Of a stretch of DNA of 64,000 nucleotides, positions 45,968-53,100 are shown in pieces (position 1 is the first letter of the stretch; the number at the start of each line of letters is the position of its first letter). A program made the translations under genes and the position numbers. Source of the DNA: Streptomyces inusitatus (GTDB taxonomy: Bacteria; Actinomycetota; Actinomycetes; Streptomycetales; Streptomycetaceae); assembly GCF_014651115.1 (NCBI RefSeq), contig NZ_BMWG01000030.1:1-64000 (forward strand). Reading direction: 5' to 3'. A model generated the notes under the pieces. The model was not told the DNA's origin and made no database searches. It was given only the letters and a program-made list of their open reading frames with translations.

Positions 45968-46079
45968 GGGGTCTCTTCTCCTGTGGTGGTGCGGCTGTGC
46001 GGATCGGCGCGCGGCGGGCCGGGGGCCGTGGGCCGGGCGGGGGTTTCGCGGGGCGTCCGAGGGAGTGGTGTCGTCACAG

Positions 46080-46960
46080 TGGCTCCGTCCGCCCGTGGGT
46101 GGAGGTCCACCCGGGCCGCGAGGCCCAGGGGGAGGGTCTAGGGCGGGGTCCGGTGCTGCGCCCGGGCTTCGCCCGGGAGGGGGTTTTCCCGGGGCCGAAG
46201 GCCCAGGGGCAGAGCCCCCGGATCGCGAGGCGGAGGGCGGGGGCACTCCTCCGGCCCCGCCGGGGGCACCCCCACCCGGGCGAGGCCCAGGGGGAGGGTC
46301 TTCGAAGTGGCGTCGTCCGCCCGTGGTGAGGGTCCTCCCAGGCCTCGCGGCCCGGGAGGAGGGTCTGGCGGGGTCCGGTGCTCCCCCGGATCGCAAGGCG
46401 GAGCCGGGGGCACTCCCTCCCGGGCGAAGCCCAGGGGGAGAGTCGACGCGGTGGGGGTACTCCCCGACCCGGCCGCCAGGCCCGGGGGGCCGTGGGCGAC
46501 CGACGACAGCGCCGGGGGCCTCCCCGGCCGCGCCCGAAGGGCTGCGGAGCTGGAGAGCCGGCATGCCGGGGGGGTCCTGCCCCCGGGCTCCGCCGGGGGC
46601 ACCCCCACCCGGCCGCCAGGCCCGGGGGGGCCGTGGGCGACCGACGACAGCACCGGAGGCCTCCCCGGCCGCGCCCGAAGGGCTGCGGAGCTGGAGAGCC
46701 GGCATGCCGGGGGTCCTCCCCCGGGCTCCGCCGGGGGCACCGCCGCGCGGGCCGCCGGGCCCAGGAGACCATCGGCGACCAACGACAACGCCGGGGGTCC
46801 TCCCCCCGGTTCCACCGGGGTCACCCCCGCCCGCGCCGCCGGGCCCAGGAGACCGTCAGCGACCGACAACAACGCCGAGGGTCCTCCCCCCTCCCCCGCC
46901 GGAGGCACCCCGGCGGGGGAGGGTGTGCGTACCTGAAGGTCCTCCTCCTGGCCCCGCCGG
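46080..46960. repeat. GC-rich degenerate tandem repeat tract
   Basis: Units of related sequence recur. GGCCGCCAGG at 46471 and 46611 begins two copies of an approximately 140-141 bp unit, which includes TGGAGAGCCG at 46551 and 46692. An 84-bp-like unit covers about 46745-46910. Elements such as GGCGGGGTCCGGTGCT at 46142 and 46367 recur 225 bp apart. Many short CCCCGGGCTCCGCCGGGG-type hairpins lie inside. The tract overlaps the 3' part of the SagB-like reading frame. Confidence 0.8.
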
Positions 46961-48204
46961 GGGCACTCCCACCGGCGGTGGCCGGGGGAGGCACGGCGGG
47001 CGGGCGGGGCTTCGGAGGCGCTCCCCAGGGCGAGTCCGTGGAGGATCCACTCGCGGCCGGGCTCGCCGCCGAGCGCGGCTCCGAGGTCGGCGTGCTGCCA
47101 GGAGCCGACGGGGCGGGAGGCCAGCCCGAGGGCGGTGGCCTCGATCTGGGCGTGTCCGACGCCGTATCCGGCGAGCAGGTGGTCGCGCCGGACGCGGCCG
47201 GGGGCGGCGTCGGAGGGGCAGCCGTACGCGAGGAGTACGGCTCCGGCCCCGGCGATCCATCCCTGGCCGGCGGCCCAGGCGGCGAGGGTCGGCAGGACGT
47301 GGCCGGTGGCGAGCGTCGCGGCCGTGCCGCGCTCGGCCCGGAGCAGTCCGGGGCGGGTGCCGCCGACGGCGAGGCACCAGCGCGGACCCTGGGACCGGCA
47401 GGCGCTCTCGGCGGCTTGGAGCACGCGCAGGAGGGCGGCGGGGTCGGGGGGCGGCGCGCCGGAGCCGATCCGGGCGGGGTCGGCGCTGCGCCGCCGGAGC
47501 AGCGGGGCCGGGTCCGTCCGGCCCGGTCCCGGTGCGCTCCAGCCGCCGTCCTCGGCGCGGGCCAGCTCCCCGAGCACCCGCCGTGCCTCGGCCAGATCGG
47601 CGGGGACCCCGGCGGCCGGCGGCTCGGGCGGCGCGCCGCTCCCGGCCCACTCCCCGGTCCCGCCGCCGCCCGCCAGCCGCACTCCCGCCAGCGGGAAGTC
47701 CATCCCTTCCACGGGCCCGACTCCGAGGGTCGCCTCGACCGGCTCGGGCCCCGGCCACGCGGCGAGCACCCCGGCGGCGGCGTGTCCCACATCCAGCAGC
47801 ACCAGTGGCCATCCCCGGTGTCCGTAGTGGGAGACCGTCCGCTCCGGGCGGGCCCCGAGTACGAGGAAGGCGTTCCGGGGCGCCGGGTCCGGTGCCGGGC
47901 CGAGCCGGTGGAGGCGGTGGCGGCGCGGGTCGTAGGCGTAGTGGCCCGGGGCGATGCCGTACGGGTGTCCCTCGCCCAGCAGCAGCCGGGGCTCGACGGG
48001 GTGGAGCGCGCCCGCCGAGGGGACCGGGCGGAGCCGGTCGCCCGCGAGGGAGAGGGCGAGCGGCCGGTCCAGCGCGGGCGGGACGGCGATCGGCCCGCCG
48101 GGCCGCGCGGGCACGGCTCCAAAGGCGGCGGCGGTGAACACCGGGCCGGGGAGTTCGGCCGAGCGGGCCCGGGCGAGGGCCCGGCGGAGCGGGGAGGAGG
48201 GCAT
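46138..48204 (-). CDS. SagB-type dehydrogenase-like protein with repeat-rich C-terminal extension
   Basis: 688 residues as the frame stands, ATG 48204, 14 bp after the YcaO stop. Residues 1-405 or so form a nitroreductase-fold SagB-like enzyme: RPVPSAGALHPVEPRLLL near 58, HYAYDPRRHRLHRLG near 87, LLRRRSADPARIG near 230, GYGVGHAQIEATALGLASRPVGSW near 352 and ILHGLALGSA near 390. SagB proteins use FMN to oxidise azolines to azoles in linear azol(in)e peptides. After residue 405 the frame enters the repeat tract and reads Pro/Gly/Ala-rich units (PACRLSSSAALRARPGRPP twice). The real protein may include this tail, or a frameshift may separate it. The dehydrogenase call is good; the C-terminus is uncertain. 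Confidence 0.78.
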   Translation of the reverse strand: MPSSPLRRALARARSAELPGPVFTAAAFGAVPARPGGPIAVPPALDRPLALSLAGDRLRPVPSAGALHPVEPRLLLGEGHPYGIAPGHYAYDPRRHRLHRLGPAPDPAPRNAFLVLGARPERTVSHYGHRGWPLVLLDVGHAAAGVLAAWPGPEPVEATLGVGPVEGMDFPLAGVRLAGGGGTGEWAGSGAPPEPPAAGVPADLAEARRVLGELARAEDGGWSAPGPGRTDPAPLLRRRSADPARIGSGAPPPDPAALLRVLQAAESACRSQGPRWCLAVGGTRPGLLRAERGTAATLATGHVLPTLAAWAAGQGWIAGAGAVLLAYGCPSDAAPGRVRRDHLLAGYGVGHAQIEATALGLASRPVGSWQHADLGAALGGEPGREWILHGLALGSASEAPPARRASPGHRRWECPRRGQEEDLQVRTPSPAGVPPAGEGGGPSALLSVADGLLGPAARAGVTPVEPGGGPPALSLVADGLLGPAARAAVPPAEPGGGPPACRLSSSAALRARPGRPPVLSSVAHGPPGPGGRVGVPPAEPGGRTPPACRLSSSAALRARPGRPPALSSVAHGPPGLAAGSGSTPTASTLPLGFAREGVPPAPPCDPGEHRTPPDPPPGPRGLGGPSPRADDATSKTLPLGLARVGVPPAGPEECPRPPPRDPGALPLGLRPRENPLPGEARAQHRTPP

Positions 48205-48218
48205 GGCGGGTGGGCCCT

Positions 48219-49583
48219 TCACATGTGCGGCGGGGGTACGAGGGTGAGATCGCCGGGCCCGCTCGGGGCCTTGGCGCGCCAGCCGCGCCCCACCCCGGCC
48301 TCCCCGAAGCGGGGGCAGCCGAAGTATCCGAACGCGGCGGGCGCGTTGGGGACGAGACCGGAGACCAGCACCCGCGCCACTCTGAGGGGTGTCTCGGCGA
48401 TGTCCTCGGTGGTCAGATCGAGGGTGATCACACGGTGTCCGCCGGCCGCGAGCCGGGCGTCGAGCGCGGCCCGGTCGCCGGGGGCGATCTCGTCGACCCC
48501 GACGACGCCCAGCTCCGGGTGGGTGAAGCGGCGGGCGAGCGGCGCGGTCCTGGGGTCGAGCCAGACCTGGACGTGCGCCCCCAGGTCGCGTACGGCGGCG
48601 AAGTCCGGTCCGCAGTCGTCGAGATAGCGCCGGTCGGGCCGGTGGTCGAGATAGAGGCCGCGGGCCAGCATCCCGGCCTCGACCGCCCGGAACACCCAGC
48701 CGTCGGCGTCGACCGCGCCCTGGGTGAAGACCCAGGTGTGGACGGCCTCCAGGACGGCCTTGCGGGCGGCGTCGGCGGGGTCGTACCGGCAGGCGAAGCC
48801 CGCCGCGTGGATGCCGCGCGCCGGGTCGTGCACCAGCGCGGCCATGCAGGGCGCGAACTCCGACGGCAGCTCCACGATCCAGACCGACAGCTCGCAGCCT
48901 TCGAGGTCGTGGGTGAGCCCGGGGACGGAGGCGGGGTCGATGCCGCGCGCCGGTCCTTCGAGGTGCCACCACAGTTCGAGGGCGTCGCGCTCGACGACTT
49001 CGAGGAGTCCGCGTTCCACGGCGTCGTCGAAGCCCTGGCCGGTGGCGATGCCCGCGTAGTTGAGATGGTGGGTGCGCGGGAGTTCGCGCAGCGCGCCCTG
49101 CCGCCAGTTGAGATGGGTGAGCGCGACGGGGGCCCAGCACTCCTCGCCGTCCTCGGCGGCCCTGGCCCAGAGCGCGGGGGTGTCGGCGGTGAGCGGCCGG
49201 TAGGGGAAGCGGGGCCGCCAGTACTGCCAGTCGGCGTACGCGGGGAGCGCCCCCGGGCCGTACAGCCGCCGTCCCTCGGCGAGGAGTTCGGCGGCGGTGG
49301 CCCTGCGGGGGGCGTCGGGGTGGCCGGGCGGGGGCAGCCGGTTGCCGCAGTAGCGTTCGGCGGCCTCGGCGATCGCGGCGATCCTGGCCCCGGCCGGGTC
49401 GCCGAAGGTGGTGCCCAGCGAGACCCGGTCGGCGGGCCACGCACCGAAGCGGCGGGCGTCGGAGACCTCGGCGGTCATGGCGGTGTAGCGGGGCGGCGCG
49501 CCGGAGGGGTGGGGTACGGGTCCGACCGCGCGGATCAGCCCGCAGACGGGGTCGACGAGGTCTTCGGGGGTCATCGGGGTCAT
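48219..49583 (-). CDS. YcaO-domain RiPP-modifying enzyme
   Basis: 454 residues. ATG 49583 has AGGAGA seven bases upstream and overlaps the hydrolase stop (ATGA). YcaO ATP-binding features: GTTFGDPAGARIAAIAEAAERYCG near residues 55-78 (the E-x-x-E-R Mg/ATP motif) and FDDAVERGLLEVVERDALELWWH near 188-210. The C-terminus is Pro-rich (LTLVPPPHM), as in azoline-forming YcaOs. Such enzymes activate the peptide backbone amide with ATP to make azolines, thioamides or amidines, usually with an RRE/E1-like partner, which is encoded two genes upstream. With the 47-residue peptide, RRE protein and SagB-like dehydrogenase it defines a TOMM-type RiPP cluster. Confidence 0.93.
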   Translation of the reverse strand: MTPMTPEDLVDPVCGLIRAVGPVPHPSGAPPRYTAMTAEVSDARRFGAWPADRVSLGTTFGDPAGARIAAIAEAAERYCGNRLPPPGHPDAPRRATAAELLAEGRRLYGPGALPAYADWQYWRPRFPYRPLTADTPALWARAAEDGEECWAPVALTHLNWRQGALRELPRTHHLNYAGIATGQGFDDAVERGLLEVVERDALELWWHLEGPARGIDPASVPGLTHDLEGCELSVWIVELPSEFAPCMAALVHDPARGIHAAGFACRYDPADAARKAVLEAVHTWVFTQGAVDADGWVFRAVEAGMLARGLYLDHRPDRRYLDDCGPDFAAVRDLGAHVQVWLDPRTAPLARRFTHPELGVVGVDEIAPGDRAALDARLAAGGHRVITLDLTTEDIAETPLRVARVLVSGLVPNAPAAFGYFGCPRFGEAGVGRGWRAKAPSGPGDLTLVPPPHM

Positions 49584-51088
49584 GCGCACATCTCCTGTAC
49601 GGGGTCGACGCGGCGGCCCGGTCCCGCGGTGAGCAGCAGGGCGCCGCCCGCCGGGTCGAGGACGCGCCGGGAGGGGGCGAGCCGGGTGGCGGTCATGGGG
49701 TCCTCTCCGGTGTGCGGGTTGCGGGCGTGGGCGGGGAAGTGGTGTCCGGAGATCTCCAGCCGGAGCCGGGAGCCGGGGGCGATCCGGCGGGCGAGATGTC
49801 CGAGCGGGACGGTGAGTTCGGCGGGCCTGCCCGGCGGGTCGGCGCGCCGCGCCGTGCCCAGCGCGAGGGGCCGGGCGCGGCCGTCGGGGGTGAGGACGGT
49901 GAGGCGTACGAACCAGTCGGCGGCCGGGGTGTCGGCGGTGGCGCGGAGCTTCGCCCCGGCCGGGCCGAAGAGGTCGAGGGGGCGCGGGAGCGGCGCGGAG
50001 AGCAGGAGCGCGCGGTCGGGTTCGCCGTCGGCGGGGACGCTCAGATCGTCGGAGCGTACGGGCCGGGCGGGGTCGGCGAGGAAGTGGCCGCCGTGGTGCA
50101 GGGGGAGTCCGTGGGAGCGGCCGAAGGGCCTGCTGAGGAGGGTGCGGGCGCGGGGGGCTGCGGCCGGGTGCCAGTGTTCGCTGTCGCCGAGGGCGAGGGC
50201 GCCGCGGCGGCCCGGGGCGAGCGTGCCGGCCAGGGCGGCCCGGGCCCAGCGGGTGTAGAGCGCGCCGAGGTTGAGCCGGTGGCCGGGGCGGGCGTCGGGC
50301 GCGGGTTCGGCGGTGAGCCCGTGGCCCCAGGGGCCGATCAGCAGCCGGGCCGGGCCGCCCCAGGCGCGCCACAGCCGCAGGGTGTCGGCGGCGAAGGGGT
50401 CGCGCGCGCCGCCGATCGCGAGCAGCGGCACCCGGGCGGCCGGGGCCCGGTCCACGAGCCGGTCCCGGGAATCACCGTCCTCCCAGAGCCCTCGCCAGGA
50501 GGGGAGTTCGCGGCCGAGGCGCTCGGGGAGCCCGGTGAGCGGGAGGTGTTCGAGGAGGCGGGGGTCGTCGGCGAGCGCCCGGTCGAGCGCGGCGGCGTCG
50601 GAGTCGGGCCGGTCGCCGTGGGCGGCCCACCAGCCGGCGCGGCCCAGCAGCCGTTCCACTCCGGAGGGCTCGCGCGCGGTCTCGGGGGCACCGAGCGCGG
50701 GGACGGCCGCGATGACGGCGTCGGGGCCGGTGTCGGTGTCTTCCGGTTCGAGGGCCGCGGCCAGGGCGCAGTGGGCGGCGTAGGACGCTCCGGCGGCGAC
50801 GACGGTTCCGTCGCTCCAGGGCCGCGCGCGGATCCAGCGCAGGGTGGCCGCGCCGTCGGCGGCCTCGTGGCGGTAGGGCCGCCACTCCCCCTCGGAGCCG
50901 TACCGGCCGCGTACGTCCTGGACGACGGCGGCGAATCCGCGGGCGGCCCAGGCCCGTGCCTCGGCGCGGTGGTTTTGGCGGCCGTAGGGGGTGCGGATGA
51001 CGACGGCGGGGTACGGGGGGCGGGTGCCGGGGAGGGTGAGATCGGTGGCGAGGCGCGCGCCGGGGGCGGGGAGGAGGCAGGTGGTCAT
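49580..51088 (-). CDS. CocE/NonD-family hydrolase (X-Pro dipeptidyl-peptidase-like)
   Basis: 502 residues from ATG 51088, overlapping the RRE gene stop (ATGA). Peptidase_S15-like catalytic part: VVIRTPYGRQNHRAEARAWAARGFAAVVQDVRGRYGSEGEW near residues 29-69, nucleophile Ser in AAGASYAAHCAL near 100, acidic residue in IGGARDPFAADT near 228 and His in IGPWGHGL near 256. The C-terminal jelly-roll (residues 330-500) includes WFVRLTVLTPDGRARPLALG and LRLEISGHHFPAHARNPHTGE. In this cluster it may trim the modified peptide; the precursor contains Ser-Pro and Asn-Pro. A role in self-protection or ester cleavage cannot be excluded. No signal peptide, so it is cytoplasmic. Confidence 0.9.
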   Translation of the reverse strand: MTTCLLPAPGARLATDLTLPGTRPPYPAVVIRTPYGRQNHRAEARAWAARGFAAVVQDVRGRYGSEGEWRPYRHEAADGAATLRWIRARPWSDGTVVAAGASYAAHCALAAALEPEDTDTGPDAVIAAVPALGAPETAREPSGVERLLGRAGWWAAHGDRPDSDAAALDRALADDPRLLEHLPLTGLPERLGRELPSWRGLWEDGDSRDRLVDRAPAARVPLLAIGGARDPFAADTLRLWRAWGGPARLLIGPWGHGLTAEPAPDARPGHRLNLGALYTRWARAALAGTLAPGRRGALALGDSEHWHPAAAPRARTLLSRPFGRSHGLPLHHGGHFLADPARPVRSDDLSVPADGEPDRALLLSAPLPRPLDLFGPAGAKLRATADTPAADWFVRLTVLTPDGRARPLALGTARRADPPGRPAELTVPLGHLARRIAPGSRLRLEISGHHFPAHARNPHTGEDPMTATRLAPSRRVLDPAGGALLLTAGPGRRVDPVQEMCA

Positions 51089-51927
51089 GGGGTGCTGGGG
51101 GGTACGGGGAGAACGGGGTGGGTGGTGAGGGTGAGGTCGCGGAGGTCGAGGCGGCACAGCCGGCGGCGGGGCGGGGCGGCGGGTGTCGCCCAGGCGATCA
51201 GTTCGGCGGTGAGCAGCCCGGCGGTGAGCGCGGCGGAGGCGGCGGTGTGGGCGGGGCCGGGGGCCTCGGTGCGCGGTCCGTGCCAGTAGGCGTCGAGTTC
51301 GCGGTGGGCGGGGGTCGCGGCGAGACGGCGCAGACGGACATCGGCCGAGGTCACGTCGCCGGGTGCCGCCGCGAGGGGCTCCAGCCAGACCTGGGCGCCC
51401 TCCCGGTGGCACCGCAGCCAGCCGACGGACCGGTCCGGGAGGCGGTCGGCCTCGTCCCAGAGCCCCGGCGGCACGGGCGAGTCCAGGCACCACACGACGG
51501 CGGTGCGCCCGGGGTCCCGGGCCCCCGCGACGCCGGACAGCGCCGCCGGGAGCAGCGCGGGCTCGATCCGGCGGACCGCGCCGCCCTCGGCCCGTACGCA
51601 GCGGGCGAGCGGTTCCGTCAGCACCCGGTCGCCGAGGAGGAGGACGCGGTGGCCGCGGAGCGCGCCGCCGCTCTCGGGGGCCGCCGTGAGGAATCCGGCC
51701 TCGGTGAACGCGGCGGTGAGCCGGTCGAGTTCGGGGCCCCGGTCCGGGGGCGCGGTCGCGGCGGTCCCGCGTACCGCCGCGAGCAGCGCGGCCTCGCTCA
51801 CCTCCCCGGTGTCGACGCGGAGGAACTCCCCGTCGGCGGTACGGACCGCGAGCCCCCGGCCGGGGACGGGGACCAGGGCGACACCGGGGGCGAGCCGTTC
51901 GGCGGCCGCCCGGGACACAAGAGACAC
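51085..51927 (-). CDS. RRE/E1-like leader-binding protein (TOMM cyclodehydratase partner)
   Basis: 280 residues from GTG 51927 with GGAG seven bases upstream. The N-terminal 80 residues or so (RLAPGVALVPVPGRGLAVRTADGEFLRVDTG, then VSEAALLAAVRGT) look like the winged-helix RiPP recognition element found in cyclodehydratase C proteins. A degenerate ThiF/E1-like Rossmann part follows (LRGHRVLLLGDRVLTEPLARCVRAEGG near 90). No zinc-binding Cys tetrad is visible. It should bind the precursor peptide and present it to YcaO. First modifying gene after the precursor, separated from it by a strong hairpin. Confidence 0.78.
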   Translation of the reverse strand: MSLVSRAAAERLAPGVALVPVPGRGLAVRTADGEFLRVDTGEVSEAALLAAVRGTAATAPPDRGPELDRLTAAFTEAGFLTAAPESGGALRGHRVLLLGDRVLTEPLARCVRAEGGAVRRIEPALLPAALSGVAGARDPGRTAVVWCLDSPVPPGLWDEADRLPDRSVGWLRCHREGAQVWLEPLAAAPGDVTSADVRLRRLAATPAHRELDAYWHGPRTEAPGPAHTAASAALTAGLLTAELIAWATPAAPPRRRLCRLDLRDLTLTTHPVLPVPPSTP

Positions 51928-51979
51928 AGGACTGCTCCAAAGGGTCTGGCGGACGGGGGAAAAGCGGGAGGAGGCGGGC

Positions 51980-52019
51980 GGGCCCGCCCGGGTGCGGGGA
52001 GAGTGCCCCGGGCGGGCCC
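51980..52019 (-). terminator. Strong hairpin just after the precursor peptide gene (attenuator/partial terminator)
   Basis: Perfect 13-bp stem GGGCCCGCCCGGG (51980-51992) with CCCGGGCGGGCCC (52007-52019) and a 14-base loop. It begins 28 bases past the peptide stop and precedes the RRE gene. Such hairpins typically give more precursor than enzyme transcript. Confidence 0.8.
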
Positions 52020-52047
52020 TGGTACGGGAAAGGCCGTACGGCCGGTG

Positions 52048-52191
52048 TTACTTGTCGCCGTCCGCGACCGCGTCGACCGCGGTCTCGTCCCCGTCGAAGG
52101 GGTTCTCCACCAGGGCGTTGGAGTGGGTCGCGGAGAGGTGGGCGAGCTGGCCCTGCTCGGCGATCGGGCTGAACACCTTCTGCTGCTCCAT
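52048..52191 (-). CDS. 47-residue candidate RiPP precursor peptide
   Basis: Too short for the usual gene cut-off; found by translating the gap between the importer ATPase and the RRE gene. ATG 52191 has GGAGG eight bases upstream; stop TAA at 52048-52050. It starts MEQQKVFSPI, has a central LSATHSN with two nearby His (18 and 23), then ENPFDGDE (29-36) and an acidic Ala/Val/Asp tail. It contains no Cys; the only Ser/Thr are S8, S20, T22, S24 and T37. Azoline formation would have to use Ser/Thr, or the YcaO installs another group. NPFDGDE could be the recognition motif, which would put the core toward the N-terminus. A Zur-like box lies 97 bp upstream. Gene reality is well supported; the core is unknown. 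Confidence 0.82.
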   Translation of the reverse strand: MEQQKVFSPIAEQGQLAHLSATHSNALVENPFDGDETAVDAVADGDK

Positions 52192-52284
52192 GAGTTGAGC
52201 CTCCGTTTCATCGGAATTCATTGGATGTCGACAGAAAAGCTCGCGCCCCGGCCGAAGCCGTTGGCGCGGCGCGCACCACAGACA

Positions 52285-53100
52285 CTAATGAATATGATTT
52301 TCATTCCGCAAGGGGTTGGGGCCCTCCAGCGGGTGATCCGGGTAACACACCGGCCAGTCGCCGACCGGATCGCGCCCCACCCGCCCTGCCACTCCCAGCA
52401 CTTCGGCGAGGAGTCCGGGCGTCACCACCTCGTCCGGGGGGCCGTCCGCCACCACGGATCCCTCGCGCAGTGCCACGATCCGGTCGGCGAAGCGGGCCGC
52501 GTGGCCGAGGTCGTGCAGCACCATCACCACCGTCAGCCCGCGCTCCTTCCGCAGCCGCACCACGGTCCGCATCACCTCAAGCTGGTACCGCAGATCGAGA
52601 TAGGTGGTGGGCTCGTCCAGCAGCAGCACCCGGGTGTCCTGGGCCAGCGCCAGGGCGAGGCGCACCCGCTGGCGCTCGCCGCCCGAGAGGGCGTCCACGG
52701 GCCGGTCGGCCCAGCCGCCGACCCCGACGTCCGCCATGGCGCGTACGCAGACCTCGTCGTCGCCGTCCCTGAGCATCCCGAGCGGCCCCCGGACCGCGTA
52801 CCGTCCCTGGCGCACCAGTTGACGTACCGTCATGCCAGGCACGGAGGGCGCCGACTGGTGCAGCAGCGCGACCCGGCGGGCCGCCGCCCGGCGGGAGAGG
52901 CCCGCCAGGTCGTCGCCGTCGAGCAGCACCCGGCCCGCGCCGGGGCGCAGCAGCCCCGCGCAGAGTCTGAGCAGGGTGCTCTTGCCGCAGCCGTTGAGCC
53001 CGATGAGGGCCACCAGCTCCCCGTCGGACACGGTGAGGTCCACCCCGTCGAGGACCGTGCGGCCGGGGTAGCCGAAGCTGAGCCGCTCCGCCTGGATCAT
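52285..53100 (-). CDS. Siderophore/metallophore ABC importer ATP-binding protein
   Basis: 271 residues from ATG 53100, which overlaps the permease stop (ATGA). FepC/FecE-type ATPase: Walker A GLNGCGKST near residue 36, Q-loop LLHQSAPSVPGMTV near 83, signature LSGGERQRVRLALALAQ near 138, Walker B VLLLDEPTTYLD near 159 and VMVLHDLGHAARFADR near 190 with switch His. The last residues (RNENHIH) are encoded by sequence that is itself part of a Zur-like operator. Works with the two FecCD permeases and lipoprotein encoded upstream. The peptide gene starts 94 bp downstream. Confidence 0.94.
   Translation of the reverse strand: MIQAERLSFGYPGRTVLDGVDLTVSDGELVALIGLNGCGKSTLLRLCAGLLRPGAGRVLLDGDDLAGLSRRAAARRVALLHQSAPSVPGMTVRQLVRQGRYAVRGPLGMLRDGDDEVCVRAMADVGVGGWADRPVDALSGGERQRVRLALALAQDTRVLLLDEPTTYLDLRYQLEVMRTVVRLRKERGLTVVMVLHDLGHAARFADRIVALREGSVVADGPPDEVVTPGLLAEVLGVAGRVGRDPVGDWPVCYPDHPLEGPNPLRNENHIH
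52289..52303 (-). promoter_or_regulatory. Zur-like operator upstream of the precursor peptide gene
   Basis: On the minus strand this reads TGAAAATCATATTCA, one mismatch from the actinobacterial Zur box TGAAAATCATTTTCA. The palindrome extends outward to AATGAATATGATTTTCATT (52287-52305). It lies inside the last codons of the ATPase gene and 97 bp before the peptide ATG. It does not resemble the window's iron boxes. Confidence 0.72.

Noticed and set aside
46080..46960. CRISPR array
   Set aside because: Units are long, degenerate and contiguous, without regular 25-40 bp spacers, and no cas genes are present.
45705..48627. Long plus-strand frames opposite the repeat tract and SagB-like gene
   Set aside because: Low-complexity Gly/Pro/Arg translations without ribosome sites; the minus-strand frame has a recognisable enzyme.
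52048..52191. Lanthipeptide precursor
   Set aside because: No Cys and no lanthionine synthetase; the neighbours are YcaO-type enzymes.
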